Counted from the first letter of the stretch, positions 11,256 to 23,879 are shown. The stretch: 64,000 nucleotides of DNA from Isoetes taiwanensis (GCA_021234155.1 JAJEKV010000080.1:4197953-4261952); one strand, 5' to 3'. A program made the numbers and translations. Notes: generated by a model from the letters alone, not told the origin.

Positions 11256-12449
11256 TACTATATATGCATCTTCAAAAACGAATTGTAAGAGATGGTCAAT
11301 ATCTCTCTAGATGCCCGAGTTGGTTGCATAATATCTTCCCTCAAGGGTTAGAGATAAGCGCAATTTTATTAGCATATCTAGAAGGTGTCATTGCATTGAA
11401 TGTTGTTCAGATCGTGGATACTATAAGCTATGTTGTGAGCTTTTGTTAAAAGTTTTTTAATATTTGTAATTGTAGTACATATATCTAAAGATACAGAATT
11501 TACATTTTTTGCTTTTTTCAGTTAGAAAAAATAGCTAAGTGAAAGTTTATAGTACTTAATTCAAAAGTTTCGCCAAGTCCAAGTACATATAATTGTAATG
11601 GTAATAATAACTTTAGCCAAATGTATATCATAAAGTACTGTAAAATTTTGAAAAATAGCCAAACCATTTTTTATGGAAAAATATATAGCATGCTTAATTT
11701 TTTCCTTGTTTGATTGACCAAATATTAGCCAGATAGAATGTTGTTGAGAAAATGTGGGCCAAAATCCACAAAGTAAGATGGAGATACATCAAAAAACTAA
11801 TCTACAATTTTTTTACAGCGTGACAATCTCGTAAGTCATTTATCCATACCCTACTAACTAACACTAAATCTGCCAAACGTGCCATCATCTGCAGGTTAAA
11901 ATTTGGGCATTGGCCAGATGAATGTAGTTTCTGAGAAGTGCAGGATGAATAGAGGGAGATGTAATGTGCCATAGGCAAAGGTGTATTCAAAGACTGGCTC
12001 CAGAAGGTACACGTTATCATGGCAAAACAATTTCAGATTGATACATTTATATTTTGATTCAATTTGCAGTAAAAAATATCAAAAAGATAAAAGATACAGA
12101 GCCAAGCGCAAGCATGCCAAATCATCCTAGCCCAGTTCTCACCGAAAACAAGGGGTGCTTTAACCCTTTTCTGACTTTTTCGTAAGAGGCAAAGACTCTT
12201 CTTCTTCTTGCCGGGCGAAATCTAAACTCTCTTGAAACCGAAGCTTTCCATTTTGGTTGCAACTCAATTCTCGCTCCATCCAGATATCAGTAGCAGAGGG
12301 CGCTTTACGCCATTGCCCGACCCACACGCCATTGCCCTTGCCCGTGTCTCAAACATTTTACGCTCTACTTTCGAGCTAAAAATCGCTGATTGAATAGCCC
12401 AAATGGGAAAAAATTTTCCCCGACCTTCGTTCGAGCTGGTGCGTGATAT
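11256..12449. other. Intergenic DNA right of the Helitron
   Basis: No supported gene. A 61-codon frame at 11264-11449 has no known motif. The last 300 bases are somewhat richer in GC and could be a promoter or 5' region for the remnant that follows, but nothing decisive is visible. Confidence 0.5.
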
Positions 12450-12476
12450 GGATCCGGTGCGGGAAGCACCGGATCC
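12450..12476. other. Perfect 11-bp hairpin with 5-base loop
   Basis: GGATCCGGTGC, loop GGGAA, then GCACCGGATCC. It stands in unique-looking DNA upstream of the two-exon remnant. I know of no function for it. Confidence 0.8.
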
Positions 12477-12879
12477 CGTTTAGACAGAGGATATTTGCCA
12501 AGGAATGATCGCTAGTCTATTTCATGGGAGGAATGATCGAAACAAAAAGCGAGAGGACCGAATCTTTTGCCGAACGAGGGGTTTTTGTGTTGAGTGAGAG
12601 CTCTTACGAAAAAAAATTATGCAAATTTCTGTTCAATACTCATTCTCAATAAAAAATCGATATCTAATACCTGGAATTGTTTAGAATCCTTGTTGCTCCA
12701 CGGAATGGGGCTGGTGCAAGAATCGACCAGATAGGGCGGGAAGGATCCGGAAACAGTGGAATTTCGCCAGAGGGCTTCCTGGGATGGTGCCCGACTAGGA
12801 CGGTTTTTGTCCAAAGATGGGACGGTAGCAATACACTCTCCCGGGGAATTTCCCCAACGTAGGTCCCAGGTCTCCCTGC

Positions 12880-13770
12880 TACTGTGAACGATCCAAATAT
12901 GGAGACAGATATTAGTCATTGTGAAAGTAAAGCCTCTGTCATACTTGATCAATGTTCAACGAAGATAAATGTTACGGTTGGGAATGAACAAAGCACATGC
13001 CCTTTATATATCATTCCTCTGGATAGAAATAATATGTTATGCTCTACAGTATTTTGCTTACAAAGTCAGCAGTCTACGAGAATTCTGCCTGCCAGTTCTA
13101 ATGATATCCAAACTGGAGCCACTTGGCACATGATGAAAGAGGTCAAAGTGGCCAATCAGAGCATTGTTCAGCAGATTGTGAAGATGAATGTTGTTCTGCA
13201 AATATTGTTGTGCTGATGTTCCCCAACAGATAGATGCAAGCTTGCAAGATGGATGCCGTATAAGAGGTGCTGAAATTGATCCCTTTCTAGAGTTGCTGGA
13301 ATTGTTTACTTTTAAAACACAGAATAGATTGTTAGAATCATTAGGTTGCATGTTGCTCTATTAAACTGAGATGTGGATGCATAAACAGACATTGACCAAA
13401 ATATTGATGCCAAGAAGCTGTCTCGACCATTGCCACCGCCACCATCTATGTCAGTTTCCTTAGGTTTCTCAACTCCTGATGGAAATATCATTTCTCATAC
13501 TTGCGGAGGACTAAGTCCCCTTATGACAAATGGTGATATTCTAACAGGTAAATAGTCTCTTTTTGCTTCTGCCTTCTTAATAAATAATGTTATATTTTGC
13601 TGCACCTAAACCAACGTATCACACTTTGAGCATATATAATTGAATTGCTAACTTTCTTTTAATATTTCTATGGCAGGCCCTATTGCTCTCGTAATGGCGC
13701 TCATTTTTGCAGCTTTGGGCTTAAAAACAGCAGCTCAAAATGGAAATTTCTTCACAAGTCGTCATCCTCA
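12880..13770 (+). pseudogene. Unrecognised gene remnant with two exon-like segments
   Basis: From 12884 an open frame of about 110 codons (starting NDPNMETDISHCESKAS) runs to a stop at 13216. After a frame change, exon-like coding resumes near 13390 with KKLSRPLPPPPSMSVSLGFS and ends at a good donor (ACAG|GTAAAT, about 13550). An acceptor (TATGGCAG, ending about 13676) then opens a segment beginning GPIALVMALIFAALGLKTAA, which closes at CATCCTCAG|GTAAGA (about 13770). The last exon encodes a short hydrophobic stretch that could be a membrane segment. I do not recognise the family. Frame breaks in the first part suggest a pseudogene; the splice sites themselves look intact. Confidence 0.45.
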
Positions 13771-15582
13771 GGTAAGAATTCTTTTGAGAGTTGTTTTTGG
13801 CCTGGTCCATTGATTAATAATGCATGTCTTTGTATCAGAAATTATGTACAACATGGCAAAACGTTGTGTGATCTATATAACGCGAGTGGTACAGTTAGAT
13901 GGGAAGGAAAACTCAGACATGTGGGACCATGCCCAAAATGTTTTGGTTCTGCTTAAGAAAGGTAGATTATCTGTATGTCTTGGCAATCAAATGAAGTTGT
14001 TCTCAACTTGCATGCCAAAGTTTCCATACGGACAGCCATCATTGTTCTGCACAGTGTCCAGCATGTTATGGAAAATAATTCTAAGTTGTCCTTCACAGTG
14101 TGAGAAAAAACTAGACGTGATGCATCTGGCTTTTAGGAACTGGCACCTGTTGCAGCCAGTTGAACTGTGGAAAAAATAGAAGATTGTTCTGTCAAGGTCT
14201 ACTGCTGTCATTATGCACAAATCCTAGTATTGTGGCTGGCATGTGTGTATTATTAAAGATGTAATGAGTCAATTTGTACATTAATAAGCATTTTAAAACG
14301 TCCCCTATTTAGGTTAGCATCTTCATATTATCTTGTTCAAGGGGCACACAGGAAAATACATGTTAGCAAAAGCTAATACTGATACATATTGTACACTAAG
14401 GGAAAGAGAGAAAATGCATGCAACTCAGTTGTTTTGATACAATATAATCAATCAACTTCAATTGACTTCATGTTATAATAATTGCAATCCATTATATTTT
14501 TAGGATCTCGTTGTTTATATGGACCGCATGGAAAGACTAACTTGATGACACTAAAAGCCCTAGCAAAATATATCCCAAGGTGCACATGGGCAGGAGTGGC
14601 ACATGAAGATCTTTTCATTTCAAATTGGTACTTTTGCTACACAGTCAAAGTGATGGATGCACATTTTCTTAAGCAAATTCGCGTTTTTTTCCCTATAAGC
14701 CTGCAATTAGGAATAATCTCAATGCTGCACAAGAAAACAATATCCAAACAGAGGGAAAACCTGAGCTATTTAAAAGGATAAGAATTAGAAAACAAATTAC
14801 AGCAAAAGAGTAAAGCAATTAAGAAAGCAGCTGAGTGTAATACAACCGTGGAAAGAAAAGGCCCTCTATTAACAATACCTTCCATGCTCATATGATTTTG
14901 CAATAGATTTAGATCGAAAATACTGGCTGCCTAAAAGATGCGCTTGGCGGTGTATTTATTCTCAATTGTCATCCAATGTCAACCGGATTTGGCTCTTGAG
15001 AGATATTGACTCCAATCGAGCTGCACAGTCGACGTTTACACTGGACGCATTTGCTTTCATTTTCTGTAGCTTTTGGCTTCGATGATTTTTTTTTGTCTTT
15101 CTGCAGGTACAATGGTTGGGGTGAATAAAATTTCGAGCACAATTTATAGGAGTTTTATGTTTGATTTTCTTTGCAATTCAAAATTATAAATCTTTCCAAC
15201 CATTTAAACAAACCCGCTCTAAAAACCTGGGCTGTTCCATTTTTGGGTTGCCCCTAGGGGGGCAAACCCTCATCCATGTGGGTTTATGGCATATTCTAGG
15301 TATATATCAGTATATACTAGGAATATGTCAATGACTGCTCCAAACTTACTATGGGGTGTAAATTGGCGGTGGTTGTTGTTGTTGGATTGCCAGTTTGGAA
15401 ATCGGGTAACCGGTGCTTGCTCCTCCTAAGCAATGGAGAAGGAGATGATCTCACATTGTTGTGTGCCAGTTATGGCGGCATCCTTATGGCTGGCTGTGGA
15501 TGCTCGCCTCTGGAATAGAAAAGATCGGCATTCAGTGAAGATTTTGTGATTACTTCGACACCACACAGATAAAGCCGTGGCT
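13771..15582. other. Spacer between two gene remnants
   Basis: Frames at 13820-14179 (119 codons) and 14482-14781 (99 codons) are open, but neither contains a motif I know. The first begins just after a possible acceptor (TTTGTATCAG) and might be a further exon of the preceding remnant. A pyrimidine-rich tract with CTGCAG near 15095 resembles an acceptor without a clear exon. Confidence 0.4.
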
Positions 15583-16750
15583 ATGCTTTCAAGAATTAAT
15601 TCACGGCCACAAGGAAAAGTAATTACCGCTCCTGAGTACGGCCGGCCAGTTCTTAAGTGGACTCAGCCTAAGATACTTCCAAAATCTCCTAAAATTTCCT
15701 CTCCTCAAAAACAAAAAGCCATCGTCAAGAAATCTCTGGAGGCATTTGTCTTGTCCAAAAAGATTGAATCTGTGAGGATTGAGGCCTTTAATCCGGCGGA
15801 TGATGCTTCAATTAAGTCAAGTTGTTCAAGTTATTGACAATCAGATTGATGAAAAGGAGCTCTGTGTCGTGACACCGGTTGGAAAAGTAAGATTTCAATG
15901 CAGGGGCTGGAAGTTTCATCTCCCCTTATTAGATCACCAAAGGGGCCTCAAACTCCAAAGGTTAAACTTTCATTAGGTTCTCCTCGACCTAAGTTGGCAA
16001 TAGATTCTCCATAACGGTCCCCTGCTACGCCAAGAACACCTAAGATTTCTATGTCGCCTAGAAACAGAGGAGGTATGGACCTGGCAAAATTTTCTCCAAT
16101 TTTAGCTACAGATTCACCCTTTTCGCCCAACGTTTTAAAGAAAAGGTGCGGATGGATCACATCACAAAGTGGTAAGGACATTTCTTAACCAATAATCTAA
16201 TGCTGCCAATCTGGTTTCCTTTTCAATGTGAATTGAATGCCAAATTTCCCGTGATTTTGTTGCAGACCCAGCCTATATAGCTTATCACAACGATGAGTGG
16301 GGAGTTCCTGTTCACGATGACAAGTACGAACTTAATTTGTTTTGTTTTTTCCTTTTCATGTTGCATTCCAATATCTGATGGAGGTTGACCAGTTTGTATT
16401 TTGTTTCATGTAAAGGAATCTTTTTGAGCTGTTGATCTTAGCAGGAGCCCAAGCAGAGCATAACTGGTCTTCCATTGTAGCAAAACGTGAGCAATATCGA
16501 TGAGTACCTGCAACAATTTAATATTTTGTCCTTTGGAGCGGAACAAACCTCTTCTCCCTCCTAATTTTGTCCCCGATTCTGACAATTTTTTTGTGCTTTA
16601 GAGCTGCATTCAAGGGCTTCGACCCAGTGGTGGTTGCAAGTTTCGATCACAAGAAGGTTAGTCCCTGAAGGCTGAACTGGACATTCGTCAACAATACGAA
16701 ACGATGGAGGGCATTGTAGATAATGCCAAAGTTGTCCTGCAGGTTCGTCA
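15583..16750 (+). pseudogene. DNA-3-methyladenine glycosylase I (Tag family) pseudogene
   Basis: Tag-family enzymes remove 3-methyladenine from alkylated DNA in base excision repair. The ATG at 15583 opens a basic, Ser/Pro-rich N-terminal part (SPKGPQTPKVKLSLGSPRPK), as usual in plant members. Exon 1 ends at about 16171 with NVLKKRCGWITSQS and a GTAAGG donor. After acceptor TGTTGCAG, exon 2 (16266-16323) reads DPAYIAYHNDEWGVPVHDD, the family's signature. Exon 3 (16416 to about 16487) gives NLFELLILAGAQAEHNW. Exon 4 (16602-16656) gives AAFKGFDPVVVASFDHKK, and a further piece ends GIVDNAKVVLQVRQ. It is a pseudogene: there is an in-frame TAA at 16012-16014, frame changes occur near 15830-15900, the intron before the last piece is reduced to a few bases, and the C-terminal part with the zinc-binding His/Cys residues is missing. 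Confidence 0.9.
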
Positions 16751-17500
16751 GAATTTTAACATAATCATTATCGAGTTCTTCTTGTAAAGCTGTAACATTC
16801 CATCTAGAGATGGTTTATTAAATGAAAACAAATGTACAGGAAGAAAGAGACTTTGGCCCTTTATTTGTTCTCTTTTCACTATATGTATCTGCTATGGGCT
16901 ATTTATGGTATAACTCTGAGGTAGAGCGAGAGACAACTTTGAGAATTAATTTTGAGGTATAGCAAGAGAACAACTTTGAAAATTGGAGATAACCAGCCAA
17001 AATGCCATTATTTCTGGGGAGAACATGTGTTGAGTGTTCTGGAAAGTGCATACAATTCTATGAAGAGTGCATGCATGAGAGTTTGAAATTAGGAGCAAGA
17101 AAATTGATCCTTATATAACACTCTTCACATTGTTTAGATACAAAATGAACTATTCTTACATGTGTACATTCCTAAATCTTTAACATTTGTTGTTTAGCAG
17201 GGTCTGGTGAAAGAATGGGAAACACATGAAGCCCAAAAGTTTTAAGAGTCCTTAGGCACAGCTTAAACAATAGTATAGGGTTTATTCTTGAATTTTTTCA
17301 CTACTTAGAATGTAGGAGCCCATACTTCCTCCACTTGTCGACGTACAAATAGAAGCATTTTGCTTTCTAATTAAATGCGAGGTTTTAAATGGTGGAATAA
17401 GGTTCTTTGCTACAAGATTAGGCATGTCGCTAGACAAATTTAGACAAAATAAAAAACATGCAAACACACCCTCAGGCCATTGAGGGCAACCCTCCATGCG
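16751..17500. other. Intergenic DNA after the glycosylase pseudogene
   Basis: The expected C-terminal exons of the glycosylase are not found. A short repeat (TTTGAGAATTAATTTTGAGGTATAGC near 16936-16990) is the only structure seen. No gene is supported. Confidence 0.5.
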
Positions 17501-17689
17501 CAGCACCTTGTTATTTAATAATGGTTTGCAATTGAGATGTTGTGGGTTGCAATTCAATGTTTTAGATATTGTGTTCCAATTAGATGTCTCAAGGTGTTGT
17601 GAGTTGCAACTCCATATCGGGTTGCAAATCTGTATTCACAATACTTATCTACACTATGCCAATTGGATGCTTGTATAGCATTTGTATCC

Positions 17690-17800
17690 TATGGCCAGAA
17701 AGACCAAGCCCATGACCAGAAACACCCATGGCCAGAAATACCAGGCTATTGGCCTGAAACACCTACCACGTTGACATGGCCAGAAACACCATACCCACAC
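17690..17800. repeat. Irregular minisatellite, core ATGGCCAGAAACACC
   Basis: About five to six degenerate copies of TGGCCAGAAACACC (also TGACCAGAAACACC and TGGCCTGAAACACC) occur at uneven spacing. They follow a GTTGTGGGTTGCAA-type repeat at 17520-17640. Confidence 0.75.
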
Positions 17801-20340
17801 TACCGGATTTCCTCACGCTTGTGGCAAATGCAATCTCATTTGAATTTGGCAGGCGTACAATCATGACCCTGGATTTAACAAACCTGCCACAGGTACGATG
17901 ATGCCCGTCCGAGAACAACGCGGTTCAACAACGCGGTTCAAGATGTCCGGGATGCATGGATCCTCGGGCGTCCTGGCATCGATACACGCATGGATCTGCG
18001 GATGGGCATGCAGTGGCTGATCTCGGATGTCTAGAAACACTGGAGAAAATTTGTTTGGAAATACTGGATTTTGACTCCATATATGGACGTCCACAAGGCT
18101 TCACTATATTGGTTCGACCTAGCATCTTCCATTCTTTATTTTACAACCACATGTTTGTTTACTGCAGGGGTTTTGACAGAGATTTAGATCAAGATTTCAC
18201 ATTTTGTTGTTTAGTATAGGCTACGTACTAACATCAACAAGAAATTTACTTTCTTTTGCACTTGAGGAAAGGGGATACTGGATTCGTTGTTGAGCAAATT
18301 TAAAGAGAAGTGCCCTCTTTTGCCCTGCTACCTTCTCATATTTAGCGTTTGATCAATGGCTTTCTGACGTGTTCTAAGGTTCTTTGTCCCATTCCCTTAG
18401 TAGCCTCCTACATCTAACTACACTTTCTATACTAGACAAAGCTTTTGGAGATCTATACATTATAGGTATATTCCCTAATGTTCTTTTTTTAAGTAGATAG
18501 AAGATCTTACATCCAAATTGTTTGACACCAAAATTGTATGTACCCTCTGCAAAAATAAGATGCCATTACCTTTTGTGGTACATATATCTAAAAGCCTAGA
18601 AATTTTGATGAACAAAAGAAAGTGCAGGATGGAGGTTACCTGGTTTCAATCAAGAATACAAATATGTAGACTAGCTGGAGTAAACACATCCTTGAAGCAG
18701 CATATTCAGCCAAGATGTGTTAGACTGGCACTGCGTGCTTGTCTTCTTGCATTGACAAGTTACTGCATTTTATTATAAATTTCCTAACACAATTTACTTC
18801 TTTTTTCTTTTCCAGATAATATGTAGTGGACTTTGAACAGGCCTTTCAATTTGCATTGGTGGCTTTATGTTGAAAGTAAATTAATATATTGTTATCCGAT
18901 GTTTTTTGCCAATATTCTCCTGATGTTTTTCTTGCTGCATGTAGATTCTTGGATTTAAATGGGCAATTCTTGTGTATAGAGAGTATTGCACGAGTCAAAC
19001 ACTTGTTTCAAGTTTATTCTAAGTCATAATGCCAATCTAGATTTGTATAGGGAAGGAAACCCACGAATGAGAGCTCCATATCCACATTGATGCTTTCCAC
19101 AAGAAAATTTTAGGAGAAAAAAGTGATATTGGGTAAGCTGTAAGTTATTTTGCACACTTTATGCCCAATTTGGTCCTCTCCAACATATGGAAAACAACAA
19201 AACCTAGCAGCAAACCAACATGCAAAGAGAAGTAAAGGACTTATTACTTTATATTTGAAAAACTGAATCTACATCATTGCTTGAACATTTATAGAAACAT
19301 CAAAATGGATTTTAAAAGCTCTTGCTATTTGGTATTTCCAAGAACTATGCTAAAAGCCCCATTATCTAAGAGGTGAATATTTGTTGCGACTAATTTGTGA
19401 AAATTGACCAAAACCTTGTTATATATATCTTTCTGCCTACCTTTTTGATTGGGGACATTTTGCATGGATTCGTCCGTGGAGATCAAAGCATGTTCCCATC
19501 GAGGAACCATGGATAAATATGGATTTATGCATACTGTTTGGTCTTTTTATACCATTTTCAGGTTCTTGCAAACAAAGCCAAGCCCACGTTCATGTCATGC
19601 ACATGCAAAATGACCATATTTGTCTTTGACTTTTTTGTCAGAACCAACAATGGCAGCCATTTCTAAGTTCTTGGAATTTTTGTAACTTTCTCGCATATCA
19701 TTTTCATTAAATTCGACTACAATAGCCATCCCCAATTCTTAAATCTTATTTTCTAGGAAAATTCGATGTTCTTTTTGAGCTGAATCTATCCTTATGATGG
19801 ACACAGGACGTGCAACAATCAATTGAGCTTACTAATTTCATGGGCTTCCCACTCTGCTCAATCCCTCCTTTGCCCCAAGCCTGCCTTCTGCTAGTTTTGC
19901 GATGGTTCTATTCAACATGAATAGAACCATCATTCTTAGGAAAGGGGCGCTTTTTGCTCAGGCCTCTTTTGGCTCCTTTCTCCTCTATATATGCTATGTT
20001 CTCTCTCTCAATTCTCATCGGCATTCTGTTTGAGCTGAATCTTGTTGTTGTACGGAGCTTATCTATTGCGCCATTTTTTTATTAATAGAAAATCATAAAT
20101 TTCGTACCCTCAAAAAAAAGTAAAAAAGAAAAAAAAAACACATAAAGAACCATGAGTTAAGACATCCTTAGACCCGTGCTTTCATCATAGCACATGAGCA
20201 TGTCATGCCAAAATTTGCGTGTGTTTTCTCTTCATAGTTGGCCTTTGGGGCTGGAAGCTTGGCAAAATTGATAGGGCATGTTGGTCAATAAAAAAAAGCA
20301 GCTCCCTAGACCATGTAGAACACTTAGGGATCTAAAGGGA
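17801..20340. other. Intergenic DNA, no supported gene
   Basis: Short frames on both strands at 17860-18220 overlap one another and carry no motif; a small duplication (AACAACGCGGTTCA) lies at 17917-17940. At 20060-20140, TTTTTTTATTAATAGAAAATC followed by an A-rich run after CCCTC looks like the 3' end of a LINE or other retroposed sequence, but no body can be traced upstream. Confidence 0.45.
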
Positions 20341-20350
20341 TCGACTATAG

Positions 20351-20878
20351 GGATGCCCACTTTCGCCCACGTTATTCGGGCTTTTTATTGACAGGCTTGA
20401 ATCTTGGTTGGCAACTGAAGGTGTGGGGGTTCAGGTGGGTCGCTATTTGATGCAGCTTCTACTTTATGCAGACGATGTTGTTTTGGTGGCTAGAACGGCG
20501 GATAGGTTGCAAAAGCTGCTTTGGCAACTCGAGGCATTCTGCCAAGACACGGGGATGGCTGTCAATAAACAAAAGACAAAAGTTATGGTCGTTGGATCCC
20601 GTGCTTCAGTTGAGATGGTCTTTGGTGGGGAGATATTGGAGCAGGTTAAACAGTACAAATATCTCGGCATTGAGTTTACTAATGATTATCATTGGAATGC
20701 TGGGGTAGCCAAATGGGTTTCAGGAGGATTGAGGGCTTTATATCATGCTTATAATATATGGAGGCAAACCCATATTACTCAATGGGCACTTCGTAAACTG
20801 ATGTTTAAAGTCATGGTACAGACAGTGGTGTTGTATGGCTGCCCAGCTTGGGCACCAGGATTGGCACAAAAAATTTGA
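20351..20878 (+). pseudogene. LINE reverse transcriptase fragment
   Basis: The open segment runs from the GCPLSP motif to a stop at 20876-20878. It holds RT motifs from the palm (YADD) and the downstream LGIEF region that precedes the thumb. The upstream fingers domain and endonuclease are absent. The natural continuation lies in another frame from 20881 (EQVQKRFLLEELGSKPQTPY), so the stop is due to an indel and not a real C-terminus. Confidence 0.85.
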
Positions 20879-21316
20879 ACAAGTACAAAAAAGATTTCTT
20901 TTGGAAGAATTAGGCTCTAAGCCCCAAACACCTTATTGGTATGTTTCCCTTGGAGGTGGAAGCTTTGGCCCAGACGCTCTCTTATTTCTTGCGTGTGAGC
21001 AACATGAATGAGTTGCGGCTGCCAGCTCAAGCTTTATATGAGTCGCGTGAACAATCTCATGATGGCTGGTATAAGCAACTTTGGAGTTGGGCTGACAAAT
21101 GGGGGATTCAGATAGAAGATCTTCCGGTTACTGAGATTGGGATAAGAGCTTTAGTAACTGAAAAATCACTTCAAAAGATGTGGCCGATAGGTGAACTGGG
21201 GGTGAAGCGAGAATTTTATAGGGGGTGTGTTAATACTATGGTGATGTACGCGGAGCAATCATACCTTCAAGAACCCAGTCGAAAGAAAAGACAGATAATT
21301 GCTCAGCTACGCCTTA

Positions 21317-22267
21317 GTTCACATCAGTGTTGTCAGGTACATTTAGTACGATACGGGTATTATACGTACTTAACGTATTAATACCGTATGCATACCTCTC
21401 ATTTAAAAAGTACTTTAAATACGTTTTTTGGAATTATAAAATACTTATTAAATACGTAAAATACGTACTTTACGTATAGTACGTTAAGTACTTCCTATAA
21501 TTTTTTAGAACTATTATTTCTTGTATTGTAGTTGAAATAGTTGCAATAACAACTAATATGAAGAACTTCAAGTTTTAAAAAATGAATCAGAATATATTAC
21601 TCTAGAAAATTAAGCATTTCTCAAAGTTTTCAATCCAAAATATATCCATTTAAGAGTGATATATTCTACTTTGCAATCTACACCCACAGACAAATAAATT
21701 TACGTAATTGTTGCTCATTTGTTGCATCCGGAGCTATTAACTGCCATTGACCTCTGTATTTCTTTCTTGGCATGAAAGCAAGCTACTGAAGTATTAAGGA
21801 GAAGATCTTCCTCCTGCCATGACAAAACAAGGAGAAAGGTGGATCTGCATCTCCATCTCCATTCCGATTCGGCGGCTAGGATAAGAAGAAAGAGGGGGGA
21901 AACGCAGGGTTTTGGGTTTTTATTTGCAAGAAGATTGTTTTTTTTTTTTTTTTTAACTACAATTCCATAATTTCCCTAATGTCTAAAGTCTCCTAATGTG
22001 TTTTTTACTCCTATTCAATAATACATAATAATGTATATTTCCTAATGTGTAATTTTACCAATTCTATTGATCTAATATCATTTGGACACTTTTTTTTTTA
22101 AAGTACGTATCATACGTATTGTACGTATTAATACGTTAAGTACGGTATTAATAAAACAAGAGCTTATAGGTATAGTACTTATAGGTATAGTACGTATAGT
22201 ACTGTGAGGAAGGTACGAGACGTATGTAAACGTAAAATACGGGTACGTAAACAACACTGATTCACAT
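21317..22267. mobile_element. Non-autonomous hAT MITE (935 bp, 21325-22259) with 8-bp target duplication
   Basis: The termini are CAGTGTTGT at 21325 and ACAACACTG at 22251-22259. Flanking 8-mers are GTTCACAT (21317-21324) and ATTCACAT (22260-22267), one mismatch apart. A CAG/CTG end with an 8-bp duplication is diagnostic of the hAT superfamily. Both subterminal regions are packed with TACGTA, ACGTATTAATACGT and GTACTTAACGTA motifs in both orientations, as expected for transposase-binding subterminal repeats. No transposase is encoded. Removing the element restores the LINE reading frame (SSH to RLEIEI). Confidence 0.92.
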
Positions 22268-23282
22268 AGATTGGAGATTGAGATTGGACGTGAAGAAGGA
22301 AATCCTAGAGAATTGCGTTTCTGTCGCTGTTGCAAAGAGGCACTGGTGGAAGATGAACATCATGCTTTGCTTGTGTGTTCGGCTTTTGAGGACGTCAGAG
22401 ATATTCATAGCATTGTCGCTCGATCCTTTTCAGCTCTTTTAGATATGCCTTCCAGTACTCTTGGGTCATATCTTCATGACTATTGGAAGTCCAGGAAGGA
22501 GTTATTTGAGCTCTATCAGATAGCAGAGGAATTGGAGGCACAATTTGCCTAAAAACGCTTTGATTGTATTGTTTCGCCCATGGACCTGAGGGTCTCACGG
22601 CGTTAATTTAATTTAATTTAATTTATAGCGTAGGGATGTTGCATTTGCAATTGATACTTGTCCACGTATACTATTGTGATTAAAATCTTTTCATGTATAT
22701 TATTATCATTCCAACCTTCGCAAATGTGGATATGCATTTAGCTCTCATCCAACGACTAGGGGCAACTTATAGTGCTTGCACCTTGTTTTTATAACTTTAT
22801 GAAGATACGTAGATAGCACAGACATGTAATGTATTGGTTTTTTAGCCCCCCTTGCATAAGCTTGAGCCCCAGAAAAAAAGTTTGAGCACGACACCTTGCG
22901 CTATAAAAATAAAAAAATAAAAAACTAAATGTTTTCTACGTGATATCATGGTGCAATCAGAGTTTGCAACTGCTTAGATTTGAAATCGACTGGCATCGAA
23001 TTACAGGATGTATATGGGGGACTGATATGCTCTGAAGGTCTTGGAATATTTGCATTGCATTGAATGTAAGATTTCCAAAGATTTAAGGAGTCTAATGTAA
23101 GATCTCAAAGCATTAAAGAGCAAGAGCACGGATTGGGTTGGATTTGGTTGTAGTTGCCGATGGAAAGCCGAGAGTTTGGAAAGTTGGACATGCCAAGACA
23201 GAATCTAACCAATCCACTTTGAGGTAACAAGTCCGGTTCATGGTTGTTGGAGAGAGAAGATGGCAAAGCAAGAGATTATGCG

Positions 23283-23388
23283 GATGTTATGTGGAACGGG
23301 AAGGGGAGGGCATTCTTGCCGACTGCAGCGCCGGCGGTTCAGCAGGTCGGTGGCAAGAATGCTCGACCTTCCGCCCACTACGCCAAGG
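23283..23388. repeat. Foldback unit A1
   Basis: The left arm GTGGAACGGGAAGGGGAGGG, then CATTCTTGCC, pairs with GGCAAGAATG, then CTCGACCTTCCGCCCAC. The core between the arms again pairs (CCGACTGC with GCAGGTCGG) around a GC-rich loop. Confidence 0.8.
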
Positions 23389-23470
23389 TAAGCCCCAACC
23401 TGATTCTCCCGGTTTTCTACATGCGGTTTTCATTCTGGATAAGAATGATTCTTGAATCCGTAGGAATCAA

Positions 23471-23608
23471 TACCTACTTACCTTGACGTTATGTGGAACG
23501 GGAAGGGGGAGGGCATTCTTGCCCGCCCCGACTGCGGCACCGGCCGGATTCTCGCGGGTCGGGGTGGCAAGAATGCTCGACCCTTCCCCGCCCACTCGCC
23601 AAGGTAAG
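23471..23608. repeat. Foldback unit A2
   Basis: Same arms as A1, but bounded outside by CTTACCTTGACG on the left and CGCCAAGGTAAG on the right. The core differs from A1: CGCCCCGACTGCG faces CGCGGGTCGGGGTGG, again self-complementary. Confidence 0.8.
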
Positions 23609-23879
23609 CCCCAACCCAATTCTCCCGGTTTTTACGCATGCGGTTTTCATTCGGATAAGAATGATTCTTGAATCGTGGGAATCAATACCTACTTACCTTG
23701 GCGTAAAGAAATCGACCCGGGCGAAGAACCCCGTCCTTATGGAAAACCATCTTGATGTCAACTCTACCCTTGATACAGAACCCGACTGACCGACCTAAAC
23801 GTACTAAACGAAGAACCATAATTCAATGTTGGACATAATAACAGATCTACTTGCACAAGTTAGGATCCAAAGAAATGTT

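Larger units (their letters stand above)
20345..22626 (+). mobile_element. Decayed LINE (non-LTR retrotransposon), 5' truncated, split by a hAT MITE
   Basis: The reverse-transcriptase block reads GCPLSPTLFGLFIDRLESW, then LLYADDVVLVA (YADD catalytic motif, near 20460), followed by VNKQKTKVMVVG and QYKYLGIEF. A stop directly precedes GCPLSP, and a frameshift near 20875 moves the downstream part to another frame (20941-21324). The coding sequence is then cut at RLSSH by the hAT MITE (21325-22259) and resumes at 22268 with RLEIEIGREEGNPRELRFCR and a C-C-H-C-like knuckle (CRCCKEALVEDEHHALLVCS), ending at the stop 22550-22552. The 3' end is GGTCTCACGGCGTTAATTTAA with a TTTAA-repeat tail to 22626. 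The element is not active. The 5' boundary is uncertain. Confidence 0.88.
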
